49,739 nt of DNA from CAZRXG01 sp964603985 (GTDB taxonomy: Bacteria; Chloroflexota; Anaerolineae; Aggregatilineales; UBA3940): assembly GCA_964603985.1 (NCBI GenBank), contig CAZRXG010000032.1, positions 1 through 49,739 on the forward strand, written 5' to 3'. A program made the position numbers and the translations under genes. This document shows, in pieces, positions 7,263 through 14,746 of the stretch. The notes below the pieces were generated by a model. It did not search any database. It was given only the letters and a program-made list of their open reading frames with translations, and was not told where the DNA came from. Position 1 is the first letter of the stretch. Every line of letters begins with the position of its first letter.

Positions 7263-9554
7263 CTACGGCGTCTCACCTTCCTCCATGATGCTCAGGTGCC
7301 CTACCAGCACCGCGTCCCGCCCGTCTAGCGTGAGCAGGCGCGAGCCGCCCGGACCGACCAGCCCGGCGTACACCTGGTAATCACCCGGCGCAAGCCCCGC
7401 GATGTCCAGGTGGTAGGTATCGGGCACCCGCTCGCCAGCCGACCAGATCGAGGTGGGATAGGTACCCTCGTGCGGCTCGACTTCGGCCTGGGCCACAATC
7501 GATCCCCGCGCGTCGCGCACCTGGATCAGGACGCGGTAATCGACGCGCGGCGCGGCGACCGCCTGCCACATCAGCGAAACGTCGAGCGTCTCCTCCGCCC
7601 GCACCAGCCGGTAGCCCAGCAGCGCGATGTCGCCGAAGTCGGCCCGCGTCCCGGAGACGCCCCCCACGAACGTCTCATCCTTGAACGGCACCTTGGCGTG
7701 CGTGACCGGCTGCCAGGTCAATGCGTAGGGGTCGCTGCCGATGCCCACCTCCAGGTCGTAGACGCCCGGTGACAGAGTGGGAGCCAGCTCTATGGTGTGG
7801 TAGCTGGTGATCAGGCGGCGCTGCGGCCAGTCCGAGAAGTCCAGCGTCCGCCCGGCCAGCGCCGCGACGGCCCCCGTCCGGTTCTGGATGCGGATCGCGA
7901 CGTACCGCTCCCCCTCGATGGGCGCGTCGAGCACCCACTCCAGGCGCACCCGCGCCGCGCGCCCCGTCTCCAGCGGGTCGAGCGCGAAGTCGGTCGCGAC
8001 GCCGTTCAGCGTCAATCCGCCGGGGAAGGCGACCATTCCGGCCAGCAGGTCGGTCAGCGGGAGCGGCTCGACGGCCCGCTGGAAGATCTGCACCGGCTCT
8101 TCCTCGCCCGGCGCGATGTCGAAGTGCGCCGCTTCGGTGTAGGTCCTGGTAAACGAGGAGTCTTCCGCAGGGGAGTAGCCGTCAAGCGCCTCGACCTCGG
8201 ACGCGCGCAGCACGACGTATTCGGGGGCATACTCGCCCAGCCACCACTGGCCGTCGCCGCGCAGGACGGCCTGCGCCAGGTCGGGCTGGAGTCGGCCCCG
8301 GTAATCGAGCAAGTGGCGGTCGGCGATGTACCCCAGCACGCCGATCCGCGTCACGCCGACCCGGTCCTCCGGCGCAGTGTTGTCGTGCAGCCACGCCCCC
8401 GCCTCGACATCATTCCGGGCGACCGGGGTGGGCGTCAGCGCCTCCCACGCGGCGGCCTGTTCCGGCCTGCCCCCATCGACACCGGCGTAGGAGTGTGCCA
8501 CCGCCCCGGCCACCAGCAGGCCCGCGACGCCGCCGACTGCCCACCTGATCCATCCCTGGGGAGTCTGCCCGACCAGCCACTCGACGCCCAGCGCGGCCAG
8601 CGCGGCCAGCGCCGGGATCAGCGGGGCGTAATTCCAGGGGGAGACGGCAGCCCGCAGGATCACCAGGCCGAGCAGGTGCAGCCCCGCCCACCCGACCAGA
8701 ACCAGCGCCGGGCGGTGCTCCTTGAGGCGCAGCGCGCCCGGAACAGCCAGGATCAACACCCCCGCCCATAGCCACGAGATCGCGAACAGCGCCCTCCCGA
8801 CGATGCCCAGCCCGGCCACGACGTTGGGGGCGATCAGGTCGGGCAGGATGTCCGCCAGGTGCGACCCCGGCAGGTCGGGCAGCGGCCCACCGCTCTCGAA
8901 GGTCACCAGCGCCCACATGATCTCCAGCGCCACCACCCCGGCGTAGATGGCCCCCGGCAGCGCCCGTGTTGGCCGCCCGCCGATCAGCGAGTCGGCGACC
9001 AGGATCAACGCCAGCCCACCGGTCTCCGGGCGGATCAGCGTCGCCAGCGCCACTGCCACCGCCGCCCCGATGCCCCACTCACGGCTGTGCAGCCACACGG
9101 CCAGCAGCCCCAACGCCATCCAGAGCGTCGTCTCCAGGCCGAGCGTGGTCCACAGCAGCGGAAAGCCGGCATAGATCGCGGCACTGATTGGCGCGGCGAT
9201 TTTCCCGCCGCCTGTGTACACCACCCCGAACAGCGCCAGTCCGCCAAGCGCCAGCGCCGCGACGCCGACCAGGTTGCCCAGCGCCGGGATGTCAGGTGTG
9301 AGCTTTGTGCCCAGGCTCAGCAGGAAGACGTACAGTGGGGCGACGCCGTCGCTCAGGACGCGCTCGCCGGGGTTGTAGACGAAGCCCTGCCCCCCGGCCA
9401 GGTTGCGCGCGTAGCGGTAGGTGACGAAGCTGCGCTCCGCGTGGTGGTCGACGAAGGCCAGCGCGAACAGGGCCGTCAGCCCGGCGATCAGGGCCAACCC
9501 TGCTCCAATGCTGATCAGCGCGGCTCGCCGCTGTGCGCGCATCCCGGTGTGCAC
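7263..9554 (-). CDS. large polytopic membrane protein, GT-C glycosyltransferase-like
   Basis: A 763-residue protein with about ten hydrophobic helices in the first 400 residues and a soluble C-terminal half made of beta-rich segments. The N-terminal region after the first helix reads TYRYARNLAGGQGFVYNPG, a pattern typical of GT-C enzymes that use polyprenyl-phosphate sugars (AftB-like and related families). The usual DD pair is replaced by DHH. The C-terminal part resembles the extracytoplasmic beta domains seen in Chloroflexota homologues. It likely acts in cell-surface glycan assembly, but the substrate is unknown. The start is GTG at 9554, with an internal ATG at 9542 as an alternative. 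It lies 3 bases after the upstream gene's stop. Confidence 0.75.
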   Translation of the reverse strand: MHTGMRAQRRAALISIGAGLALIAGLTALFALAFVDHHAERSFVTYRYARNLAGGQGFVYNPGERVLSDGVAPLYVFLLSLGTKLTPDIPALGNLVGVAALALGGLALFGVVYTGGGKIAAPISAAIYAGFPLLWTTLGLETTLWMALGLLAVWLHSREWGIGAAVAVALATLIRPETGGLALILVADSLIGGRPTRALPGAIYAGVVALEIMWALVTFESGGPLPDLPGSHLADILPDLIAPNVVAGLGIVGRALFAISWLWAGVLILAVPGALRLKEHRPALVLVGWAGLHLLGLVILRAAVSPWNYAPLIPALAALAALGVEWLVGQTPQGWIRWAVGGVAGLLVAGAVAHSYAGVDGGRPEQAAAWEALTPTPVARNDVEAGAWLHDNTAPEDRVGVTRIGVLGYIADRHLLDYRGRLQPDLAQAVLRGDGQWWLGEYAPEYVVLRASEVEALDGYSPAEDSSFTRTYTEAAHFDIAPGEEEPVQIFQRAVEPLPLTDLLAGMVAFPGGLTLNGVATDFALDPLETGRAARVRLEWVLDAPIEGERYVAIRIQNRTGAVAALAGRTLDFSDWPQRRLITSYHTIELAPTLSPGVYDLEVGIGSDPYALTWQPVTHAKVPFKDETFVGGVSGTRADFGDIALLGYRLVRAEETLDVSLMWQAVAAPRVDYRVLIQVRDARGSIVAQAEVEPHEGTYPTSIWSAGERVPDTYHLDIAGLAPGDYQVYAGLVGPGGSRLLTLDGRDAVLVGHLSIMEEGETP

Positions 9555-9557
9555 GGT

Positions 9558-10151
9558 TCAGCGTTCCGGCAGGCTGTCAACGTCCACCATGCCCGTCTGC
9601 ACGAACTCGTCCACCGCCGGGGCGATGATGGCATTGGGACGCAGGTACGGCAGCGCCGTCGCCGTGATGGCGCGCGCGTCGAAGCGGCTGCGGTGGATCA
9701 TCCCCCGGTCCTCGAAGCTGACCTCGAACTCCATCATCTCGCCGTCATTTTCGATGAACCGGGCGACAGGGTAGTACATCACGCGCCCACCGCGCATCTG
9801 CTTCGACCCCCGCACCAGGTCCACGCGCTCGACCTCGTCGTATTCCAGCGTGGCGGTGCGCCTGCCCTCGCGCCAGATCAGGCGGTGCGGCGTGACCTCG
9901 ACCTGAATCGCCTGCTTCAGGCGGAAGAGCGCTGCAATCCCGGCGATCAGACCGGCCACGCCCGCACAGGCTAGGCCGCCCGCCGTGGCCGTCAGCCCGC
10001 CCGGCGGCGTCGACCCGCTCGCATAGGAGATCGCCAGCGTGGTCGCGCCGCACACCAGCAGCGCAGCGCCCACTGCGAAGAGGATGTAGGCCGTGCGGCT
10101 GATGCCCCGCCGGACATCTGCGGCGGCTGTGAAGACCTGCGATTTTGCCAT
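9558..10151 (-). CDS. two-helix membrane protein with PH-like cytoplasmic domain
   Basis: A 197-residue protein with two hydrophobic helices (about residues 22-45 and 55-77) followed by a beta-rich domain (TPHRLIWREGRR, LEYDEVERVDL) of the kind found in bacterial PH-like membrane proteins. I cannot name a function. The ATG at 10151 is chosen because AGGTGAG lies just upstream; a GTG at 10160 is an alternative. The next gene begins 3 bases after its stop, so the two are probably co-transcribed. Confidence 0.65.
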   Translation of the reverse strand: MAKSQVFTAAADVRRGISRTAYILFAVGAALLVCGATTLAISYASGSTPPGGLTATAGGLACAGVAGLIAGIAALFRLKQAIQVEVTPHRLIWREGRRTATLEYDEVERVDLVRGSKQMRGGRVMYYPVARFIENDGEMMEFEVSFEDRGMIHRSRFDARAITATALPYLRPNAIIAPAVDEFVQTGMVDVDSLPER

Positions 10152-10313
10152 ATCTCTCACCTGTCGTGATCCGTTGGCGTCCCGGTTGCAGCGCGCTGCG
10201 AGTTATGATATTGCACACCCGGCCAGATAGCAACCGGTTGGGCCGCGCGCGTGGGTGAAACCTGTCAGGCCCGCCGGAGCGCCGGGAATTGGGGACCCTT
10301 GTATCTTATCCCC

Positions 10314-10347
10314 GGTAATTAAAAAGGTAAATTTGGCAATAATTACT
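10314..10347 (+). promoter_or_regulatory. candidate Fe-S regulator operator (8-18-8 inverted repeat)
   Basis: The sequence shows GGTAATTA, 18 bases, then TAATTACT, which are inverted copies matching at 7 of 8 positions. It surrounds the -35 region of the gene at 10449. The same half-site pattern and exactly the same 18-base gap occur before the A-type carrier gene (11097-11130) and between sufR2 and sufC (34705-34738). Binding by the SufR-like protein is inference. Confidence 0.55.
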
Positions 10348-10362
10348 CGGCTGAGTTAGAAT
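10333..10362 (+). promoter_or_regulatory. sigma70-type promoter of the SufR-like gene
   Basis: TTGGCA at 10333-10338 and TAGAAT at 10357-10362 with an 18-base spacer. The inferred transcript has a leader of about 80 bases before the ATG at 10449. The -35 box sits inside the 8-18-8 inverted repeat, as expected for autorepression. Confidence 0.55.
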
Positions 10363-10448
10363 CTTTTACACGTCGGTGCATCACTCGATCCTCCCCCAAC
10401 GGAAAAAGAGGTTATGGTGGCACGGTGGCGCGTGCCACGTAGATTGAT

Positions 10449-11084
10449 ATGCAAAAGACACGGCAAAAAATCCTCGAGTACCTGAAAACGCACGGCGAAG
10501 CGACGGTCGATGATCTCGGCCAGGCGCTGGGCAACCTGACCGCTGTGACGGTGCGGCACCACCTGGATGTCCTGCGCAAACAGAACCTGATCGGCCCGCC
10601 GACGATTCGCCACCGCAGCAGCCCCGGGCGTCCCAAATACATCTACCGGCTGACCGAAAAAGCCGAGTCGTTGTTTCCCAAGAATCTCAATACGCTGGCC
10701 GATCACCTGCTGAGCGAGTTGAAGCATTCTCTGGATAAGAAGCAGCTCAACGTGATATTTGAGGGGATCGCCGACCGGATGGCCTCCGAGATGCCTGACG
10801 GCGCAGTGGAGGAGCCGTTTGAAATGCGCGTCGCGCGCGTGGCCGACCACCTGACCGAGCACGGCTACGAGGCCCGCTGGGAGCCGCATCCGGAGGGATT
10901 CGTACTGACTGTCAACAACTGTCCCTACGGCGGTGTGGTTGAAGAGCACGCAGAGCTGTGCGCGCTGGACGTTCGCTATTTCAGCCGCCTGCTGGGGACT
11001 TTGCCCCGCCGCCTGGAGCACCGCATCGCAGGGGATCACTGCTGCTCCTTCCTGGTGACGTATCCTGAGCCGCACTTTGGGTAG
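10449..11084 (+). CDS. SufR-like Fe-S responsive transcriptional regulator
   Basis: A 211-residue DNA-binding protein. Residues 1-70 form a winged helix-turn-helix (ATVDDLGQALG, then TVRHHLDVL). The C-terminal half carries cysteines C158 (NCPYGGV), C171 (ELCALD) and C198/C199 (GDHCCS), matching the pattern that binds a [4Fe-4S] cluster in SufR repressors. In cyanobacteria and actinobacteria SufR represses the suf operon when clusters are sufficient. It is directly upstream of an A-type Fe-S carrier gene and probably controls it and itself. No good ribosome binding site precedes the ATG. A second paralogue lies at 33991-34620. Confidence 0.88.
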   Translation: MQKTRQKILEYLKTHGEATVDDLGQALGNLTAVTVRHHLDVLRKQNLIGPPTIRHRSSPGRPKYIYRLTEKAESLFPKNLNTLADHLLSELKHSLDKKQLNVIFEGIADRMASEMPDGAVEEPFEMRVARVADHLTEHGYEARWEPHPEGFVLTVNNCPYGGVVEEHAELCALDVRYFSRLLGTLPRRLEHRIAGDHCCSFLVTYPEPHFG

Positions 11085-11096
11085 GTGGGCGGCTCG

Positions 11097-11155
11097 CTCA
11101 ATTACAACTATATTCACCTTTTTTATTGACAACGTGGCCGCCGGGGTGCTAAAAT
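11097..11155 (+). promoter_or_regulatory. promoter and candidate operator of the A-type carrier gene
   Basis: A strong sigma70-type promoter is present: TTGACA at 11126-11131 and TAAAAT at 11150-11155, spacer 18. Overlapping it is CTCAATTA (11097-11104), 18 bases, TTATTGAC (11123-11130). The right half is identical to the one in the sufR2-sufC intergenic region, and the -35 box is part of it. Repression by a SufR-like protein is inference. Confidence 0.7.
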
Positions 11156-11210
11156 CAGCCGACGAAAGTTGGTTGAGCAAAGCTGGACTCACAGGGAGTT
11201 GGTGCACACC

Positions 11211-11624
11211 ATGAACGCTGATAATCTCAACGCAGCCCACACGGAAGCAGCGGTGCTGAGCGCCACGCCCGCCGCCGTCGAGAAGATCAAGGCCCTCATC
11301 GCCGAGAAGGAGCTGACCGGCTGCGGCCTGCGCGTCTTTGTAGCCGGGGGTGGTTGTTCGGGCCTCCAGTACGGCATGGCTTTCGAGAAAAATCCCCGCG
11401 AGGACGATCACATTGTCGAGGTCGACGGCGTCAGGCTGATCGTCGATCCGGTCAGCCTGCCCTACATCGCCGGGGCCAACATCGACTTCATCGACAGCCT
11501 GATGGGCGGCGGCTTCCACATCGACAACCCCAACGCCGTCGCAAGCTGTGGGTGCGGGCAATCCTTCCGCACCAAAGACAGCGGCACCGGCCCGGCAGCC
11601 GGTGGGTGCAGTAGCTGCTATTAG
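11211..11624 (+). CDS. A-type iron-sulfur carrier protein (IscA/SufA/ErpA family)
   Basis: A 137-residue HesB-like protein that carries Fe-S clusters to target enzymes. The three ligand cysteines are present: C49 in GGGCSGLQYGM, and C113 and C115 in SCGCGQSF. Unusually the tail adds GGCSSCY, giving two more cysteines at the very C-terminus. The ATG at 11211 is preceded by AGGGAG about 12 bases away; a TTG at 11169 would add 14 residues unlike the family. It follows the SufR-like gene and has its own promoter. Which of IscA, SufA or ErpA it corresponds to cannot be told. Confidence 0.92.
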   Translation: MNADNLNAAHTEAAVLSATPAAVEKIKALIAEKELTGCGLRVFVAGGGCSGLQYGMAFEKNPREDDHIVEVDGVRLIVDPVSLPYIAGANIDFIDSLMGGGFHIDNPNAVASCGCGQSFRTKDSGTGPAAGGCSSCY

Positions 11625-11689
11625 GCGCAGTTGTATCGCAGTTTCACAGGCCCTTGTGCGTGTGGCTGGGTGGAACCACCACCCGCCCG

Positions 11690-11712
11690 CCAGACCACAG
11701 GGGTCTTGTTTT
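11690..11712 (+). terminator. rho-independent terminator after the A-type carrier gene
   Basis: A hairpin AGACC, short loop, GGTCT followed by TGTTTT. A second hairpin, GGGTGG and CCACCC, lies just before it at 11668-11684. The rest of the gap up to 11802 has a further GC-rich hairpin with CCCC at its end, but I see no gene and no recognised riboswitch. Confidence 0.5.
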
Positions 11713-11802
11713 CTGGCGACAATGGGGACAGGGGCGCGAAAACACGTTGCGCTTTTCCCCAACATGCGTTAAACCGGAGGGCGAACCGGAGGTGAGTGAA
11801 AA

Positions 11803-13203
11803 GTGAAGCAATCCTCGTCACACGCAGACCAACCGGCCATCCTGTGGCTCGATCTGGGCGACCTGGGCGACCTGGTCAACCCCGCCGGGCCTCACGAGCA
11901 GTGGCAGGATCACGGCCTGGGCCTGCTGCGCACCATCATGCACCAGAACGGCCTCGCGACCGACCTGCTCTCCACCCGCGCCGTGACCTCCTGGAAGCAA
12001 CTCGCCCGCCCGATGGGAAGCTACGACATGCTCATCATGAACGTGAGGAGCTACACGTACCCCATCGCCTACCGGGCGGCCCGCATCTTCAAGGAGCTGA
12101 ACCCAGCCGGGATCGTGCTCACCGGGGGGATGCACGCCACCGTCGCCCTCGACGAGATGCTGGAGGTGGAGGAGTTCGACAAGATCTGCCAGGGGCCGGG
12201 CGAGAACGTGATCGTCGATCTGGTCAGAGACCCGGACGCCTTCCCCAGGGTGGTGCTGGGCGTCGGCGCGAAGTCGATGGCCGAGTGGCCGACTATCGAC
12301 CGCACGCTGTGGCCCAAACCCGCCGGTCGCAGGCTGGCTAAGGGCTTCAACTGGCCGCTCGAACCGGAGTGCGGCTGGGGGCCGCCGCCCGTCGCCACGC
12401 TGCTGACCAGCCGCGTGTGCCCCTGGCAGTGCGCTTTCTGCAATGAAAGCTCCTACATCCCCAACATGGGCCGCCGCCCGGTCGAGATGGTGATCGAAGA
12501 GCTGAACTACCTGGACGAGACCTACGGGCCGCTCGGCTCGGTCGTCATCCACGACTCGATGTTCTTCCAGAACCCAAGCTGGCTGGAGGAGTGGCTTGAG
12601 AAGTACCCCGCCAGGGCCAACAACACCTGGCCCTACTGGGCCGCCGCCCGCGCCGACACCGTCCGCCAGTGGCCGGAGCTTTTCGAGGCGCTCGTGCGCC
12701 AGACCAACTGGAACATGGTCTCAATCGGCTTCGAGTCGGGCAGCGACCGGGTGCTGCGCATCCTCAACAAGGAGTGCACCGAGGAAGACAACTTCTTCAC
12801 CATCGAGCTGCTTGAGCGCATCGGCGACGAGATGGAGGCCGAGGGCAAAGAAGCCCCCATTTTCTGGAGCAACATCATGCTCGGCATCCCCGGCGAGACG
12901 CGCGAGGACGCCTTCAAGACCATGCGTATGCTCAAATCGACCAAGCGCGTGATGCCCTCCATCTCACTCTACGCGCCCTATCCCGGTTCGGCGCTCGGCC
13001 ACCAGTTGATCGCCGAGGGCCGCAGCCTGATGACCAGGGAGAACTATCACCGCTTCCCCGACGACGAGAAGGTCAAGGACATCGACTACCAGTTTTACCG
13101 CGACCTGCTGGCCGGGAAGTACGACGACGAGGTCAACAAGGGGCTTGACGAGGTGGCCCGCCTCCGTCGCAAGGTGTACACCGATGTGCTGATAAAGGCA
13201 TAA
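11803..13203 (+). CDS. B12-binding-domain radical SAM enzyme
   Basis: A 466-residue protein. Residues 1-150 form a Rossmann-like cobalamin-binding domain (LLRTIMHQNG, then IVLTGGMHAT), although the classic DxHxxG signature is not evident. The radical SAM domain follows with CPWQCAFC, C206-C210-C213, ligating the [4Fe-4S] cluster that cleaves S-adenosylmethionine, and a GFESGSDRVL strand typical of the class. Such enzymes methylate or rearrange unreactive carbons; the substrate here is unknown. The start is GTG after GGAGGTGAG. It is followed 4 bases later by a 68-residue protein, so the two are surely co-expressed. Fe-S carrier and regulator genes lie just upstream. Confidence 0.88.
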   Translation: MKQSSSHADQPAILWLDLGDLGDLVNPAGPHEQWQDHGLGLLRTIMHQNGLATDLLSTRAVTSWKQLARPMGSYDMLIMNVRSYTYPIAYRAARIFKELNPAGIVLTGGMHATVALDEMLEVEEFDKICQGPGENVIVDLVRDPDAFPRVVLGVGAKSMAEWPTIDRTLWPKPAGRRLAKGFNWPLEPECGWGPPPVATLLTSRVCPWQCAFCNESSYIPNMGRRPVEMVIEELNYLDETYGPLGSVVIHDSMFFQNPSWLEEWLEKYPARANNTWPYWAAARADTVRQWPELFEALVRQTNWNMVSIGFESGSDRVLRILNKECTEEDNFFTIELLERIGDEMEAEGKEAPIFWSNIMLGIPGETREDAFKTMRMLKSTKRVMPSISLYAPYPGSALGHQLIAEGRSLMTRENYHRFPDDEKVKDIDYQFYRDLLAGKYDDEVNKGLDEVARLRRKVYTDVLIKA

Positions 13204-13207
13204 GACC

Positions 13208-13414
13208 ATGAGCAGCTTCAGCAACCCGCACTACATGTACCTGTTCAGCCTGAAGAACGGCAAGAAGAAGCTGGCTTACGGCCAGTCGCCCGAGGACGCG
13301 CTGGAGATCCTGAGCTACCGCCTGACCGAAGAGGAGATGGCGCAGATCATCCGCGACGACTACCAGCGCATCCGGCAGCGCGAGATTCAGGAGTACGTCG
13401 ATCAGCTTGGCTGA
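13208..13414 (+). CDS. small protein co-encoded with the radical SAM enzyme
   Basis: A 68-residue acidic, helix-rich protein starting with an aromatic stretch (NPHYMYLFSLKNGK) and followed by helices with many Glu, Arg and Gln. No family is recognised, it has no Cys, and there is no obvious leader or core peptide. It begins 4 bases after the radical SAM stop and is followed by a terminator, so the pair is a closed unit. It could be an accessory or binding subunit, or a substrate. All of this is inference from context. Confidence 0.7.
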   Translation: MSSFSNPHYMYLFSLKNGKKKLAYGQSPEDALEILSYRLTEEEMAQIIRDDYQRIRQREIQEYVDQLG

Positions 13415-13440
13415 TCGGCGGCCCGCCTCAGCCCGACAAC

Positions 13441-13476
13441 AAAAGACGCAGGCCGCCTGACAGCCTGCGTCTCTCT
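13441..13476. terminator. bidirectional rho-independent terminator
   Basis: A perfect 9-bp stem, GACGCAGGC and GCCTGCGTC, is preceded by AAAA and followed by TCTCT. It lies between the plus-strand radical SAM unit and the minus-strand gene ending at 13491, so it can serve both. Confidence 0.75.
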
Positions 13477-13490
13477 GATTCCGGCGCGCA

Positions 13491-13760
13491 TTACACGTCC
13501 GCCGGTGGCTCCTCGCCTTCTTCTTCGTCGTCTTCGTACCACCACGGTCCATAGCCGAAGCCGAACCCGAAGCCGTGACCGGGGCCATATCCCTTCCGCC
13601 AGCCGTGGCGGTGGAAGTGGCGCGCGTGCTCGCGGAAGTGCCGCCCGAAGCCGGGGCCGAAGCCCCACTCGCGCATGCGCTCCTTGTCACCCTTGACTTC
13701 GATGCGGAAGCCGTCGTCGGTCTCGATGAAACGCACCTCGTGAAGAACTTTTTCACCCAT
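13491..13760 (-). CDS. small Gly/His/aromatic-rich protein co-encoded with PadR
   Basis: An 89-residue protein with an N-terminal beta-hairpin-like part (residues 1-25), a Gly/Phe/His-rich middle (GPGFGRHFREHARHFHRHG, then GFGFGFGYG) and an acidic tail. No family is recognised. The many His residues could bind metal, but no defined site is visible. The ATG follows AGGAG. It lies 42 bases downstream of a PadR regulator that also has an unusually His-rich N-terminal part, and should be under the same promoter. Confidence 0.65.
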   Translation of the reverse strand: MGEKVLHEVRFIETDDGFRIEVKGDKERMREWGFGPGFGRHFREHARHFHRHGWRKGYGPGHGFGFGFGYGPWWYEDDEEEGEEPPADV

Positions 13761-13802
13761 TGCTGTTTACACTCCTGTATTGATTACTGTTCAGTTTTAC
13801 AA

Positions 13803-14441
13803 CTACTCCCCGCTGCTCTCGGCGTGGTTGTCACCCTCGTCCTCGTCGCCACCGAGGTCGCGCGCAATCGCCTGCAGCACCTCAATGGCGTCCTTGAGCC
13901 GGGGACGCACCACAGCCTTGAGACGGGCCAGCTCCTGCTCACCGGCGGGAGTCAGACTGTAGACGCGCACCGTGCGCTTGTCAGGGTCCTCCCACTCCCC
14001 CTCGACGAAGCCCTGTCCCTCCAGCAGATTCATCAACGGGTAGATGGCTCCCGGGTTGGCCACCCACTGACCGTCGGTGCGCTCGGTAATGATCGTCATG
14101 ATCTCGTTGCCGTAGCGCGGCTGCCGGGCGAGCAGGTGCAGCACGTACAGGGGCAGCAGGCCCCCGCCCTTGCTGAGCAGGCTGGCTACAAACGGGTTGA
14201 AGAAATCCATGCCCTGATGCCAGGGCCTGAAACGCCGCCCGCCGAAGGCCCAGTGATCTTCGGGCCAGTCGCCCGTGAAGTGGTGGAAGTGCTCCCGCCA
14301 GGCGTGGGCCATGAACGGTGGCGGCGGCGGGAAATGATCCGGCCCATGCGGAGAGCAGCCGTGCTCTTCCCACAACCGCCGGCGCTCTTCGCGCCACGCC
14401 CGCCAGAAGTCTCTTCTTCGCCTTCGCGAGCTTCGTCCCAT
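13803..14441 (-). CDS. PadR family transcriptional regulator
   Basis: A 212-residue protein. Residues 80-200 form the PadR winged helix (GGGLLPLYVLHLLARQP, YGNEIMTIITERTDG, GAIYPLMNLLE), usually a ligand-responsive repressor. The first 80 residues are a long basic then His/Pro/Trp-rich extension not normal for the family. The C-terminus is acidic. The ATG has a TAGGAGTG ribosome binding site. A strong promoter and a 12-bp palindrome lie just upstream, which points to autoregulation. The downstream small Gly/His-rich protein is the only other gene in the unit. Confidence 0.9.
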   Translation of the reverse strand: MGRSSRRRRRDFWRAWREERRRLWEEHGCSPHGPDHFPPPPPFMAHAWREHFHHFTGDWPEDHWAFGGRRFRPWHQGMDFFNPFVASLLSKGGGLLPLYVLHLLARQPRYGNEIMTIITERTDGQWVANPGAIYPLMNLLEGQGFVEGEWEDPDKRTVRVYSLTPAGEQELARLKAVVRPRLKDAIEVLQAIARDLGGDEDEGDNHAESSGE

Positions 14442-14467
14442 ACGTCACTCCTATCTAACCCAACTTT

Positions 14468-14520
14468 ATTGAATTCAATATTGTTGAAACTATTATAGCG
14501 GAAAGAAAAGCCTTTTGCAA
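14468..14520 (-). promoter_or_regulatory. PadR promoter with 12-bp palindromic operator
   Basis: On the minus strand TTGCAA (14515-14520) and TATAAT (14492-14497) are spaced 17 bases apart, a near-ideal sigma70 promoter. Just downstream is the perfect palindrome ATTGAATTCAAT (14468-14479), itself inside a wider CAAC/GTTG inverted pair (14461-14486). The position covers the start of transcription, as expected for repression by PadR. Confidence 0.75.
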
Positions 14521-14647
14521 GTCCTATCGAGCGGGAGGGGAGCGTAGTGGGCGGTACGCGCAGGCTGCGCCGGGACCCGGCTGAGGGAGTCCAGGCGCAG
14601 CGCTTACATGGATACGACCATATGCCTCAACGACACTGTGTGACCGG

Positions 14648-14746
14648 CTAGGTTCTGTTGACATTTCAGCGTAACCAAATAGGAGCACTCCTTCGACAAA
14701 TCGTCGGCAGTATGCTCTCTTATCGCCAAATGTCAACAGAACCTAG
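14648..14746. mobile_element. 99-bp MITE-like element with 19-bp terminal inverted repeats
   Basis: The left end CTAGGTTCTGTTGACATTT (14648-14666) is the exact reverse complement of the right end at 14728-14746. Both ends sit in CTAG, which could include a TA or CTAG target duplication. There is no coding space for a transposase. The right 36 bases recur with one mismatch at 16077-16112, flanking an AT-rich block. The family cannot be named with confidence. The bases 14521-14647 before it hold nothing I can support. Confidence 0.8.

Noticed and set aside
10356..11765. 469-codon minus-strand frame across the SufR-like and A-type carrier genes
   Set aside because: It is antisense to two well-supported genes with promoters and conserved cysteines; it is a shadow.
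11625..11802. possible cobalamin riboswitch before the B12-type radical SAM gene
   Set aside because: Several hairpins are present, but the conserved B12-box segments are not; a terminator explains part of the structure.
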